Positions 25,351-33,486 of a DNA stretch of 64,000 nt are shown here, piece after piece. Numbering within the stretch: the first letter of the stretch is position 1; each line of letters starts with the position of its first letter. The notes below the pieces were generated by a model. The model saw only the letters and a program-made list of their open reading frames with translations, made no database searches and was not told the DNA's origin. The stretch comes from an uncultured Lachnospiraceae bacterium. GTDB lineage: Bacteria > Bacillota > Clostridia > Lachnospirales > Lachnospiraceae. Position numbers and translations under genes: made by a program. The stretch covers positions 1 through 64,000 of the forward strand of contig CAJUFN010000012.1 in NCBI GenBank assembly GCA_910585545.1, in the 5' to 3' direction.

Positions 25351-26318
25351 GCAAAGATATTATGTAAAAAGTCTCTTTTTTCTTTTGTCTGCGCAATCTC
25401 TCTTTGCAATTTCTCCATACCTTTCGCCGGAATTCTTACTTTGTTGGAACGATAATAGGAATTTGCCACTTTCCAGAATTTTTCCGGATAAGAAAGACGA
25501 ATTGCAAGATATGCCATCTCTTCCTTACTGATAGATTTTACAGATTGGTATGCCTGTATCATACCATCTCCAAGTCTCGCGTCCCAGTGGTATTTTTCCA
25601 TTGCTTTCCGCAAAAAGTAATATAAATCCTCTATCTGGATACCTTGACGGAAATGCTCCATATTCACAACTGCCATCTCCTGTCCCACCATGAGAATATT
25701 GTGATAATTATAATCCCCATGCAGCACACATGCCTTGTTGAGACTTTCCTTTCGAAGTTTTTGATATCCAGACCCTTTAAGATACTCCAACGTCTCGTCT
25801 GCTTTAGCAAACATTTCTTCAAAATATTTCAGAAATGCCATCTCAAACTCATTTTTCTGCACCTTCCCACGGATATATGACCTCACCTTTTTCAATTCCC
25901 GGTTATGCCTTGTATATTCTTCTTCCAAATCTTCCATTGCAAATTTCTCAGCCGGTTCCATCTGCATGCTTCCATGCAGTTTTGCCAAATGCTTTACCGC
26001 CTCTTTCAACTCATACTCTCGCCGCATATCACATTCTCTTGCATAGAACCACTTTTTCAATACAAACATTCCGACATCTTCTATTTTGGTCTGATACTGC
26101 CCTTCTTTATTCAGAATCATCTGGTCTACCAGATATCCTGCCCTTGCAAGCTTCTCTCCCAACTCATAAAGAACACTTAGACGCTCATCCGAAAAACGGC
26201 TTTCCCTCAAAAGGAACACCCCTTCTTTCGTCTCGCACAAGACAGCTCCTCTCACTTTACGGATATTATCTGCCTCTATATGATACTGTTCTAGTATTTC
26301 TTGCTCATAATCCCTCAT
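25338..26318 (-). CDS. CotS-like spore coat kinase-fold protein
   Basis: The protein has an aminoglycoside-phosphotransferase-like fold. A catalytic-loop-like HGDYNYHNIL sits about two thirds along, and VVNMEHFRQGIQIEDLYYFLR stands at the DFG-equivalent position, where Asp is replaced by Glu. The N-terminal half holds LLRESRF and KKWFYARECD. This is the CotS/YutH family of spore coat proteins, most of which probably lack normal kinase activity. I choose the ATG at 26318 because AGGGGG lies five to ten bases upstream; an earlier ATG at 26333 has no ribosome site. Confidence 0.75.
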   Translation of the reverse strand: MRDYEQEILEQYHIEADNIRKVRGAVLCETKEGVFLLRESRFSDERLSVLYELGEKLARAGYLVDQMILNKEGQYQTKIEDVGMFVLKKWFYARECDMRREYELKEAVKHLAKLHGSMQMEPAEKFAMEDLEEEYTRHNRELKKVRSYIRGKVQKNEFEMAFLKYFEEMFAKADETLEYLKGSGYQKLRKESLNKACVLHGDYNYHNILMVGQEMAVVNMEHFRQGIQIEDLYYFLRKAMEKYHWDARLGDGMIQAYQSVKSISKEEMAYLAIRLSYPEKFWKVANSYYRSNKVRIPAKGMEKLQREIAQTKEKRDFLHNIFAFHL

Positions 26319-26405
26319 ACGTGCCCCCTGCATTCATGTTACATATTCTTTCTAATGTATGTACTCATATACGCAAGTATGCCAAAAAGGAGCTCGTCAT
26401 TTGCT

Positions 26406-26448
26406 AATTGGGGACGTACGTCTTCTATATAAGCGTACGTCCCCAATT
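26406..26448. repeat. GGGGACGTAC inverted repeat, copy A
   Basis: Perfect 15-bp arms (26406-26420 and 26434-26448), each containing GGGGACGTAC or its complement. It overlaps the 3' end of cca and supplies the last seven codons and the stop codon. A second copy is at 39023-39069. Confidence 0.85.
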
Positions 26449-27783
26449 CAAGGCTACAAGTTCCAATAATTTCTCTTTTTCGTTATATTCCGGTTCTTCG
26501 ATTACTTTTTCCAACAGAAAATGCAAGATTTCTCCCATCTGTTTTCCCGGCGCAATTCCGACTTTTCTAAGATCGTTGCCGTTAATATCCAACTCTTTTA
26601 GAGATACGCATTCTTTCTTACTTACAATCTCCTCATATATCCGTTCGAGCCGATCCACACTTTCTAACTTTTCTTTGCGCTTATACTCACTTTGCGCCAG
26701 CACATCTGCACGATGCAGAGCAATATAATACGGAAACAATTCTTTACCGATCAGATTCATAGCTTTTCTTACATTTTTTGCCGTCGGCTCAATACGGCAA
26801 TGATAATCATGATAACGTACAAGCCTGCACACAACACGAATCGTTTCATTATCAAACTTTAATCTCCTTAAGATTGTTTTTGCCATCCGCTCACTTGCCT
26901 CATCATGTCCATAAAAATGTGCTGCTTCTTCGCTCCTGGTCTTCACTTCCGGTTTCGCTATATCATGAAACAGCGCGCCCAGCCTTAAATATCTGTCTGC
27001 CGGAACATTTAAAACGGTCTGGATCAAATGCTCTCCTACACAGTAGGCATGATGGATCGTCTCCTGACCAGTCTCCATCGCACGATCTAACTCTGGCAGA
27101 ACCACTTTCGTAATCCCCATCTCATACGCTTCCCGTATCATCTGCGGATTCGGTGATACCAGCAATTTAACAAGCTCTGTCTGAATCCGCTCCGCACTGA
27201 TATGAATCAATGTCGATGCAAGTTCACCAGCTGCTTCTGCCGTCTTATCTTCCACGCGAAATCCAAGCTGCGCCGCAAAACGGATCGCCCGTAATATCCG
27301 AAGAGCATCTTCTCCAAACCGTTCTTTTGCATTCCCTACGCAACGGATTATCCCTAACTGCAAATCCTCGATTCCCCCGAAGATATCCACCAGACCATCC
27401 GTCTGATTATAGGCCATAGCATTGATCGTAAAGTCTCTGCGCTTTAAGTCTTCTTGTAGATTCCTTGTAAAACTTACTTCTTTCGGATGTCTGTTATCCT
27501 CGTATTCTCCATCCACGCGATACGTGGTCACTTCAAACCCTTCCCGCTCAATCATCACCGTAACTGTGCCATGTTCAATGCCCGTATCTATCGTATATGA
27601 AAACAACTCTTTTACCTGCATCGGCGTTGCCGAAGTTGTAATATCCCAATCTTCCGGCGTCCGCCCAAGAATCGTGTCGCGGACACAGCCCCCTACCGCA
27701 TAGGCTTCATACCCGTGCTCCTGTAATATATTGATAATTTTGCTCACTTTCTTTGGAAGGTCTATCTTCCTACATGATTCCAT
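26425..27783 (-). CDS. cca: CCA tRNA nucleotidyltransferase
   Basis: The 452-residue class II nucleotidyltransferase has the head-domain signature GGCVRDTILGRTPEDWDITTSA with the DxD metal motif. The GLVDIFGGIEDL and RFGEDALRILRAIRFAAQLGF blocks follow, then an HD phosphohydrolase domain (LFHDIAKPEVK). It adds or repairs the 3' CCA of tRNAs. This is needed here because none of the four tRNA genes in the window encodes CCA. The last seven residues (NWGRTLI) come from an intruding GGGGACGTAC hairpin, so the native C-terminus has been replaced or trimmed. Confidence 0.93.
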   Translation of the reverse strand: MESCRKIDLPKKVSKIINILQEHGYEAYAVGGCVRDTILGRTPEDWDITTSATPMQVKELFSYTIDTGIEHGTVTVMIEREGFEVTTYRVDGEYEDNRHPKEVSFTRNLQEDLKRRDFTINAMAYNQTDGLVDIFGGIEDLQLGIIRCVGNAKERFGEDALRILRAIRFAAQLGFRVEDKTAEAAGELASTLIHISAERIQTELVKLLVSPNPQMIREAYEMGITKVVLPELDRAMETGQETIHHAYCVGEHLIQTVLNVPADRYLRLGALFHDIAKPEVKTRSEEAAHFYGHDEASERMAKTILRRLKFDNETIRVVCRLVRYHDYHCRIEPTAKNVRKAMNLIGKELFPYYIALHRADVLAQSEYKRKEKLESVDRLERIYEEIVSKKECVSLKELDINGNDLRKVGIAPGKQMGEILHFLLEKVIEEPEYNEKEKLLELVALNWGRTLI

Positions 27784-27863
27784 AAAAAATCCGCTCCTTT
27801 GCTGCGTTCATTATACGGCAAAGAAGCGGAATTGTAAATCCTGCCCTGATGTAAATTACCATG

Positions 27864-27880
27864 TTCTGTCTTGGACAGAA
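27864..27880 (-). terminator. short hairpin after the histidine kinase gene
   Basis: 7-bp arms TTCTGTC/GACAGAA directly follow the stop codon. No good T-run is present, so termination is only possible. Confidence 0.35.
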
Positions 27881-30457
27881 TTAACTATTTGATTCTTCTC
27901 CTGCTTTCGGACGTGCCAGATCAAAACTAATCGTTGCCTTGAACAAATCTCCATCCAAATACAAATCCAGCGTTCCATTCTGGCGTTCCACCAGGCTCTT
28001 AGCAATAGACAATCCAAGTCCGCTGCCTTCGGTACTTCTTGATACATCTCCTCTTATAAATCGTTCCGTCAACTCATCTGCCGAAATATTCAATGGCTGC
28101 TCGGAAATATTTTTTAATGAGAAATAAACCCGATTTCCCTTTACTTCCAGATCAGCATAGATTCTTGTTCCTTCCATTGCATATTTAGCAGCATTGCCAA
28201 ACAGATTCTCGAGCACCCGCCACATACGACGTCCATCTGCATAAACTAATACCGGAGTTTCTGGCAGATTCATCACGACATTTAAGTTTCTGTTTTCAAA
28301 TTTCTCTGAGAACTCTCCGTTCGTCTGGTTGATCATCTCCACAAGATTCAAGTTCATAAACTCCAGTTTGATATTTCCGGAACTGATTTTTGATGCTTCC
28401 ACAACATCCTCTGTCAATGTCTTCAGACGCTGCGCCTTGCTTTCCAGAATATTCAAATAATTCTGAATCTTAGGGTCTTCAAAATCCTCCCGCTTTAACA
28501 AATCCACGTAATTAATAATTGAAGTAAGCGGGGTTTTAATATCATGAGAAACATTCGTGATAAGGTCTGTCTTCAGCCTTTCGTTTTTCATGCTTTCTTC
28601 CACTGCAGCATTCAGACCTTCTCCGATATTGTTAAGCTTTCTGGTAATCTCAAGATAATCTCCTCTTAATCCGTTTTCAGAAATCTGATAGTTCAGCTCG
28701 CCTCCGCCGATGCGGTTTAAACCTTCTTTTACCTTCTGTTTCCCAATGGCCTCACGCACCAGATAGATAAATGCCGCCACATCTACACCTATGCCTAAAA
28801 ATACTATCTTTCCATCTCCTGTCATCATCAGTAAATGGATGAAAAGAAATCCAACATACGCAAGTACCGTCTTTGTAGTTGCTTTGCGATGCCTCCAGAA
28901 TGCCTTCAATGTCTGAACAAACAGATAAGAAATACTATTTCTCCATAAATTTCCGGCTTTTAATCTTCTTATCAAGCTTAAATATCCGGCAAGCGCAAAC
29001 GCAAAAGTGAATGCTGCACCCACTCCAGCAAGAAACAGTCCTTCCGGATTCACATCTCCAACCTGCTGCTGATAATACCAGCCATCGTTTACCGCGTAAA
29101 TGCGTCGCCAGATATGATCTATGGACACGCAAACGATGCCCATCCCTGACATAACGCCTATCCCAATCACAGTTGCTGCAATCTCTGTCTTCCATCTGTC
29201 AAAGAAACAAAGCTTTAGTTCATCCTGTTCTTTTGTGCGTCCTGCAATCATCGTAAGCCATACAAGAATCACAAACAACGCTGCCATGGCTATCCACACG
29301 AACACGGTACTATCCGCCACTCCGGCGACTGCCTTGCCATAATTATTTCTATATTCAGAAAAAGTGTCCTGGATCGGATAATCCGTATCAATAGCCACCG
29401 CCATCCGATAATTACCGGAAATCTGTTTTGCGAGATGATACCAGTCTTCAATCTTAGCCTCTTTTATGTTGCTGGAGAAATCTTTCTTCTGTGTTCCTAC
29501 GATCACATATTTCCCCTTTTTTTGAAACTGTGCTATATTAGATTCCACATTCTCATATGCTGCACACTCCGGCACATTGGTATAGACCTCTTTCGTCTCA
29601 TCATTTACGAACATATAAGAAAGATTGGTGTTTCCCTGCTGATGTTCTTCTCCTAGATTCTCATAGCTCTCCAATTGTCCATAAAGACGTCGTATAACAT
29701 CGTTAAGATACCCTGCATACTCGGACATCCTGCCGTTAAGTTCCATATTCGTATTAAATAAGCTAACCAAACTCTCGGCTTCCTGCGGCTTGCAGTCTGC
29801 AATTTCCTCTATGAAAAAGCCTCCTGTCCAACAATCGGTATAAAGCACCTGATTGTTCTTATCTTTAATCGGAACAGAGACACCCGATCCACGTTTGTCG
29901 TAAAAATATCCATTCTCCAACTCATAGAAAATATCATCACTGTCCCTGCCGTTTTCTTCTACATCCACAATGAAGCTAAGTTCTCCCGTGTCAAAAAGCA
30001 TCTGAAATTCTTCCATAGTATAGTAATAATACGTCCCGTCTGTCTTTTTGCATACGGCTAATGTCGGTATCTCCAACTCTTCCTCAGTGTAAATTCCACT
30101 CCAAAGTGCCAAATCTCCCAGCCTATAAGAAAGGCCGCTTGAACTTTCTCCATCAATTACATCTTCTTTTGCATAACGGACAACATCTACTATCTTCTCC
30201 GGATTATATACACCATCTGTCTCAAAATTTTGTTTATGACTACGTCCGTATAATGCCGAACTTATCTCTCCATACAGATTTTCCGCAAACTTTTCGGTAT
30301 CTTCGAAATGCTTTGGTATGTGCGTGAATGGATTTAAGTATCGTCCTCCTGCAGCTACGGTCACCAACACCATGCTTACCATGATAAACACCACAAGAAT
30401 ATGTGCCGTCAAAACCAAAAGTCCTTTGCATCCCTTAGATTGATACCATTTATTCAT
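27881..30457 (-). CDS. large membrane sensor histidine kinase
   Basis: The 858-residue kinase has an N-terminal membrane helix (about 13-37), an extracytoplasmic sensor of about 340 residues, and then roughly six further helices between about 380 and 590. The H-box VSHDIKTPLTSI follows (His near residue 637), then the N-box ENLFGNAAKYA (about 750) and the G-box GSGLGLSIAKSL (about 815). The large sensor and helix bundle resemble Lachnospiraceae VanS-like kinases of unknown ligand. It starts 12 bp after the response regulator gene, so the pair is co-transcribed. Confidence 0.93.
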   Translation of the reverse strand: MNKWYQSKGCKGLLVLTAHILVVFIMVSMVLVTVAAGGRYLNPFTHIPKHFEDTEKFAENLYGEISSALYGRSHKQNFETDGVYNPEKIVDVVRYAKEDVIDGESSSGLSYRLGDLALWSGIYTEEELEIPTLAVCKKTDGTYYYYTMEEFQMLFDTGELSFIVDVEENGRDSDDIFYELENGYFYDKRGSGVSVPIKDKNNQVLYTDCWTGGFFIEEIADCKPQEAESLVSLFNTNMELNGRMSEYAGYLNDVIRRLYGQLESYENLGEEHQQGNTNLSYMFVNDETKEVYTNVPECAAYENVESNIAQFQKKGKYVIVGTQKKDFSSNIKEAKIEDWYHLAKQISGNYRMAVAIDTDYPIQDTFSEYRNNYGKAVAGVADSTVFVWIAMAALFVILVWLTMIAGRTKEQDELKLCFFDRWKTEIAATVIGIGVMSGMGIVCVSIDHIWRRIYAVNDGWYYQQQVGDVNPEGLFLAGVGAAFTFAFALAGYLSLIRRLKAGNLWRNSISYLFVQTLKAFWRHRKATTKTVLAYVGFLFIHLLMMTGDGKIVFLGIGVDVAAFIYLVREAIGKQKVKEGLNRIGGGELNYQISENGLRGDYLEITRKLNNIGEGLNAAVEESMKNERLKTDLITNVSHDIKTPLTSIINYVDLLKREDFEDPKIQNYLNILESKAQRLKTLTEDVVEASKISSGNIKLEFMNLNLVEMINQTNGEFSEKFENRNLNVVMNLPETPVLVYADGRRMWRVLENLFGNAAKYAMEGTRIYADLEVKGNRVYFSLKNISEQPLNISADELTERFIRGDVSRSTEGSGLGLSIAKSLVERQNGTLDLYLDGDLFKATISFDLARPKAGEESNS

Positions 30458-30469
30458 AACTACTCCCTT

Positions 30470-31165
30470 CTAAAGTTTTTCTATCTTATATCCGACCCCC
30501 CATACAACCTTCAAGTATCTTGGTTCTTTCGGATTGATCTCTATCTTCTCACGAATATGGCGGATATGAACCGCAACCGTGTTATCAGCCCCGATCGCAT
30601 CCTCATTCCAAATACTTTCATAGATTTGATCAATAGAAAATACTTTTCCCTGATTTTTTACAAGCAATAATAAAATATTGTATTCAATTGGCGTCAGCTT
30701 CACCGGATCCCCATCTACCGTTACACTCTTTAAGTCATCATTAATGGAAAGACCGCCTACTTCATAAATTTTTTCAGATTCAATCTTTACCGAACTTCCA
30801 AGTTGGTTATATCTTCGAAGCTGAGACTTTGCTCTTGCAACTAATTCCAATGGATTAAATGGCTTTGTGACATAATCATCTGCCCCGACATTTAATCCTA
30901 AAATTTTATCCGCATCTTCGGATTTTGCTGACAAAATGATTATAGGAAGGCTATGCTCCTCTCGTATCTTAAGTGTTGCACGGATTCCATCGAGACGGGG
31001 CATCATCACATCAATAATCAGAAGATCAACCTTTTCTGATTTTAGGATTTTAATTGCCTGCTCACCATCGTATGCCTTTAATATATGATATCCTTCCTGC
31101 GTCAGGTAGATATCAATTGCTTCTACTATTTCTTTGTCATCATCACATACTAAAATATTATACAT
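30470..31165 (-). CDS. OmpR/PhoB-type response regulator
   Basis: At 231 residues it has an N-terminal receiver domain (CDDDKE acidic pocket, phosphoacceptor Asp52 in IIDVMMPRLDG, conserved Lys in YVTKPFNP). A C-terminal winged helix-turn-helix follows (LTPIEYNILLLLVKN, GADNTVAVHIRHIREKI). It is the partner of the downstream sensor kinase. Targets are unknown; it is divergent from the zinc-ribbon gene, which is one possible target. Confidence 0.95.
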   Translation of the reverse strand: MYNILVCDDDKEIVEAIDIYLTQEGYHILKAYDGEQAIKILKSEKVDLLIIDVMMPRLDGIRATLKIREEHSLPIIILSAKSEDADKILGLNVGADDYVTKPFNPLELVARAKSQLRRYNQLGSSVKIESEKIYEVGGLSINDDLKSVTVDGDPVKLTPIEYNILLLLVKNQGKVFSIDQIYESIWNEDAIGADNTVAVHIRHIREKIEINPKEPRYLKVVWGVGYKIEKL

Positions 31166-31252
31166 TTACAATCACCTCCCTTACAGTATACAAGAATATC
31201 AGGGATATTTTAAGGTCTAACAGGGATTTTTATTAAGAATGTTTTAATTTTC

Positions 31253-31281
31253 TTGCTATTTTCCGATATTCAGTATATTCT
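31253..31281 (+). promoter_or_regulatory. promoter of the zinc-ribbon membrane protein gene
   Basis: TTGCTA (31253-31258), 17-bp spacer, TATTCT (31276-31281), with the predicted start about 25 bp before the ATG. It lies in the gap shared with the response regulator gene. Confidence 0.6.
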
Positions 31282-31312
31282 AGTAAAAGAAAGAAAAGAG
31301 AGGTAGATACAT

Positions 31313-31909
31313 ATGAAATGTCCAAAATGTGGAAAAGATTTATTACTTAGAAATGAAAAAGTAGGCGAAAACGAAGACGGTTCTGCTATCTACAACGAAT
31401 TTGGTATTTGTAAAGATTGTAAAAAGAAATTTAATCTTGATAAAACACGTGCAAAGAGAGCAGAAAGAACAGCAGAAAAAACTGTTGCAAAAGAATCAGT
31501 CGAAGAGCCGGTAAAAAAAGTTGTAAAGAAACCAGTTGCAAAAGAAGGCGCTCCAGAGACAACACGCGTAATGGAACCAGTAAAACCAACTGCTCCGAAA
31601 AAACCAAGACCGGTAAATGCCGCTTCGGAAGAGACACTTACCAGCAAGCCAGTCACTAAAAAGCGTCCGGCTGCGGATCATTTAGAATCCGAAAAGCCTG
31701 CACAGGAGAAAGTTTACTCTAACATTCCTCCAAAAAAAGTACGTGAACAGGCAGAGGAAGACGTAAAGAAGAATTATGACCTTATGTTGGATCCGGAAGA
31801 TGACGATGACAACGAAGTACCATCTTCTAAACTTCCAATTATTATGATTATCCTATCTATTTTAATTATTATTGCAGCAATTGCTATTACAGCGTTTTTT
31901 ATTCTTTAA
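31313..31909 (+). CDS. tail-anchored zinc-ribbon protein
   Basis: The 198-residue protein opens with a four-cysteine zinc ribbon (MKCPKCGKDLL..FGICKDCKKKF). A long Lys/Glu/Pro/Ala-rich low-complexity linker (about 45-165) follows, and it ends in a single hydrophobic helix (about 175-196), so it is likely tail-anchored with the ribbon in the cytoplasm. I do not know a function. An AGAGAGG-type ribosome site precedes the start. It is divergent from the two-component genes and is followed by a clear terminator. Confidence 0.75.
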   Translation: MKCPKCGKDLLLRNEKVGENEDGSAIYNEFGICKDCKKKFNLDKTRAKRAERTAEKTVAKESVEEPVKKVVKKPVAKEGAPETTRVMEPVKPTAPKKPRPVNAASEETLTSKPVTKKRPAADHLESEKPAQEKVYSNIPPKKVREQAEEDVKKNYDLMLDPEDDDDNEVPSSKLPIIMIILSILIIIAAIAITAFFIL

Positions 31910-31923
31910 AAGACGAAAAAAAC

Positions 31924-31966
31924 AAAGGATTGTGAACAAGATTTTATTATTTGTTCACAATCCTTT
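31924..31966 (+). terminator. terminator of the zinc-ribbon gene
   Basis: A perfect 16-bp stem (31924-31939 with 31951-31966) and an 11-base loop, directly after the stop codon. Confidence 0.8.
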
Positions 31967-32064
31967 CAACTTTTCATCACAAAATCATCATATTTATATA
32001 TTATATTATTACTTGTAAGGAAGCCTTACAAAAACAATAAATTTTCTTTTTCATAACTTTCCTC

Positions 32065-32094
32065 AAAAAGAGTTGCCGCCGGGCAGCTCTTTTT
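32065..32094. terminator. terminator-like hairpin in a gene-free stretch
   Basis: 13-bp arms with one G-T pair (32065-32077 with 32082-32094) run into six T. No coding gene in the 514-bp gap 31910-32423 feeds it, so it may belong to a lost gene or to the repeat element that follows. Confidence 0.6.
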
Positions 32095-32133
32095 TATGAT
32101 ATAGGAAAATTCACACTTTCCTATATCATAAAA
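32092..32133. repeat. inverted-repeat tail, isolated copy
   Basis: Perfect 17-bp arms (32092-32108 and 32117-32133) reading TTTTATGATATAGGAAA, as at 21550-21591. Flanking bases (CGCTCCGCGGGATG on the right) show the reverse orientation relative to copies 1 and 2, and the 108-bp core is missing. Confidence 0.8.
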
Positions 32134-32277
32134 CGCTCCGCGGGATGTGCACCATCTGGTTGTTAAGAAATGATTTAGAAACTTTCTTTTTCTTTTAGAT
32201 AATGAACATACTTTGGACACATTTGGGTAATATACTAAATGCAAGATAGTTGATAACAATCACTATCTCCCCCTCAT

Positions 32278-32381
32278 AAAGTGACGCACCCGCGATGCGG
32301 ATTGCGGGTGCACACTTTACTCTCATTCCTTTAGATAACTATAGAATTAAAACCCGTTGCCCTTATGGTTAGCGGGTTTTT
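32278..32381 (+). other. pair of strong hairpins without a reading frame
   Basis: A GC-rich stem GCACCCGC/GCGGGTGC (32286-32293 with 32304-32311) is extended outward by AAAGTG/CACTTT. After 30 bases it is followed by a terminator (AAAACCCG 32349-32356 with CGGGTTTT 32373-32380 plus T). The structure could be a small RNA or the remains of one. I see no convincing promoter. Confidence 0.4.
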
Positions 32382-32423
32382 GCTGTGTATAGAAACCATT
32401 TCTTAAATAATCTCTTGATGATT

Positions 32424-32906
32424 TTACAAATCAAATCTCATATAAATAGATGTATCCATAGGACTGTCGTTGTAACTTTCAATCTCATAAAAACCAAATT
32501 TTTTATAGATATGTATTGCACTTTCCAAAAATGGAAGTGTATCTAACAGCATATGAGAATATCCTATTTCCTTTGCGTCTTCTATAATCTTTTCCACCAA
32601 AATGTTTGCTAATTTTTGACCCCTAAACTCCGGTCTTATATATAAGCGTTTCATTTCACAATTCTGATTATCAATCTTTCTAAGTCCTATACAACCTGCC
32701 AATTTTTCATCGCAATAAATCAAATATAATCTCCCATAAGGCGTACCATATTTCATCTCTAAATGTTCAATTTCTTCACCATAATTTTGAATATCAAGAT
32801 ACTTTCTAAACGACTCGTCATTTTTTATTAGCATTTCTGTATATTCAGAAAATAATTCTCTTACTTCTTCTTTTAATTCATAAGCTGGAACTATTTTAAT
32901 ACTCAA
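32424..32906 (-). CDS. GNAT family N-acetyltransferase
   Basis: The 160-residue acetyltransferase has the acetyl-CoA loop RRLYIRPEFRGQKLANILVE and the downstream AIHIYKKFGFYEIESY motif of the GNAT fold. The substrate is unknown. The start is a TTG at 32906 (protein begins with Met-SIKIVPAYELK), nine bases after GGAGG; an in-frame ATG 11 codons upstream has no ribosome site. It stands alone in an AT-rich accessory patch, with the remnant of another GNAT 580 bp away. Confidence 0.88.
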   Translation of the reverse strand: MSIKIVPAYELKEEVRELFSEYTEMLIKNDESFRKYLDIQNYGEEIEHLEMKYGTPYGRLYLIYCDEKLAGCIGLRKIDNQNCEMKRLYIRPEFRGQKLANILVEKIIEDAKEIGYSHMLLDTLPFLESAIHIYKKFGFYEIESYNDSPMDTSIYMRFDL

Positions 32907-33083
32907 TCTTATTTTCCTCCGTCGTTTCGATTTTAACACTTTAAATTCATGTTACCTTCTCTCCAATATGATTCAATATTTAATACCATAATTTATTATA
33001 TCGCTCAGATAATTCGCAGTCACTTGAAATATAACCGCTGTAGATCCAAGGTCAATTGAAAAAGCATTTCTCAAGAAAATATA

Positions 33084-33112
33084 TTGCCACAAGACATTCA
33101 CTTTGATAAAAT
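33084..33112 (+). promoter_or_regulatory. promoter of the holin-like toxin mRNA
   Basis: TTGCCA (33084-33089), 17-bp spacer ending in TGA, TAAAAT (33107-33112). The predicted start is near 33119, giving a leader of about 109 nt. Confidence 0.7.
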
Positions 33113-33142
33113 AAGACAAGGCACTACATGAGAATGGTAGGC

Positions 33143-33171
33143 GGTTAGTCCTTCAACAGAAGGACTGAACC
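33143..33171 (+). promoter_or_regulatory. stem-loop in the toxin mRNA leader
   Basis: GGTTAGTCC (33143-33151) pairs with GGACTGAACC (33162-33171) with one bulged base. The core is AGTCCTTC/GAAGGACT around an AACA loop. A second small hairpin (TCCTG/CAGGA, 33189-33202) lies just before the Shine-Dalgarno sequence. The antisense RNA contains GGTTAGTCC and could pair with the right arm. Confidence 0.6.
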
Positions 33172-33227
33172 TTCTGATTACATAGAGATCCTGCTTGCAG
33201 GAAATCTGGGAAAGGAGGGCTTGACTT

Positions 33228-33320
33228 ATGAGTGATTTTGAAATGCTCTCCATCGTACTAATGATACTTAGTATTGTTGTAACGATTCTGATTGCGTATA
33301 TAAATCAATCAAAAAAGTAA
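33228..33320 (+). CDS. 30-residue holin-like membrane peptide, candidate type I toxin
   Basis: The peptide MSDFEMLSIVLMILSIVVTI continues for ten more residues to NQSKK. It is a short acidic N-terminus, one hydrophobic helix (about 6-25) and a basic tail. Size, helix and tail match the putative holin-like toxin (Hol-Tox) family, where MSDFE- or MS.FET-type starts are common. AGGAGGG at 33213-33219, eight bases before ATG, is near perfect. It has its own promoter, a structured leader, and a terminator that begins inside its last codons. A strong convergent promoter faces it from 33439. Expected action is membrane damage when not repressed by the antisense RNA. Confidence 0.75.
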   Translation: MSDFEMLSIVLMILSIVVTILIAYINQSKK

Positions 33321-33404
33321 CCGCCCCTCACCAAAGGATTTCGGTTACTTTTTTGAGTAATTAAATAATTTGGACTAACCAACTATCAGTAGTACCTTAT
33401 TTAT
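33308..33404 (-). ncRNA. candidate antisense antitoxin RNA
   Basis: The transcript is inferred from the promoter at 33411-33439, running leftward from about 33404. It would end at the shared hairpin at 33311-33354, which carries T-runs on both strands. It would be about 95 nt and complementary to the toxin 3' end and terminator. Its 5' part (AAGGTACTAC..GGTTAGTCC) resembles the toxin mRNA 5' end (AAGGCACTAC..GGTTAGTCC). No reading frame of note is present. There is no expression evidence. Confidence 0.6.
33311..33354. terminator. shared bidirectional terminator of toxin and antisense RNA
   Basis: A perfect 13-bp stem (33311-33323 with 33342-33354) has A6 and T6 ends and an 18-base loop beginning CCCCTCACC. 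The left arm includes the toxin's Lys-Lys-stop codons. Related hairpins are at 10903-10950 and 34040-34078. Confidence 0.85.
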
Positions 33405-33410
33405 GTCTTT

Positions 33411-33439
33411 ATTCTAGCAAAAGACTTTTGAATTGTCAA
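33411..33439 (-). promoter_or_regulatory. strong antisense promoter facing the toxin gene
   Basis: Minus strand TTGACA (33439-33434), exact 17-bp spacer ending in TGC, TAGAAT (33416-33411). This is a consensus -35 with an extended -10, stronger than the toxin promoter. No protein gene lies downstream on that strand before the terminator. Confidence 0.8.
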
Positions 33440-33486
33440 ATTTAACACTTTAAAATAACATATATTTCTTTACTAAGCTGAATTTC

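Noticed and set aside
31390..31656. Minus-strand open frame opposite the zinc-ribbon gene
   Set aside because: It arises from the Lys/Glu/Pro-rich low-complexity linker read backwards; the plus frame has a promoter, ribosome site, zinc ribbon and terminator.
32026..32259. 77-codon minus-strand frame
   Set aside because: It crosses a terminator hairpin and the inverted-repeat tail and has no ribosome site or family resemblance.
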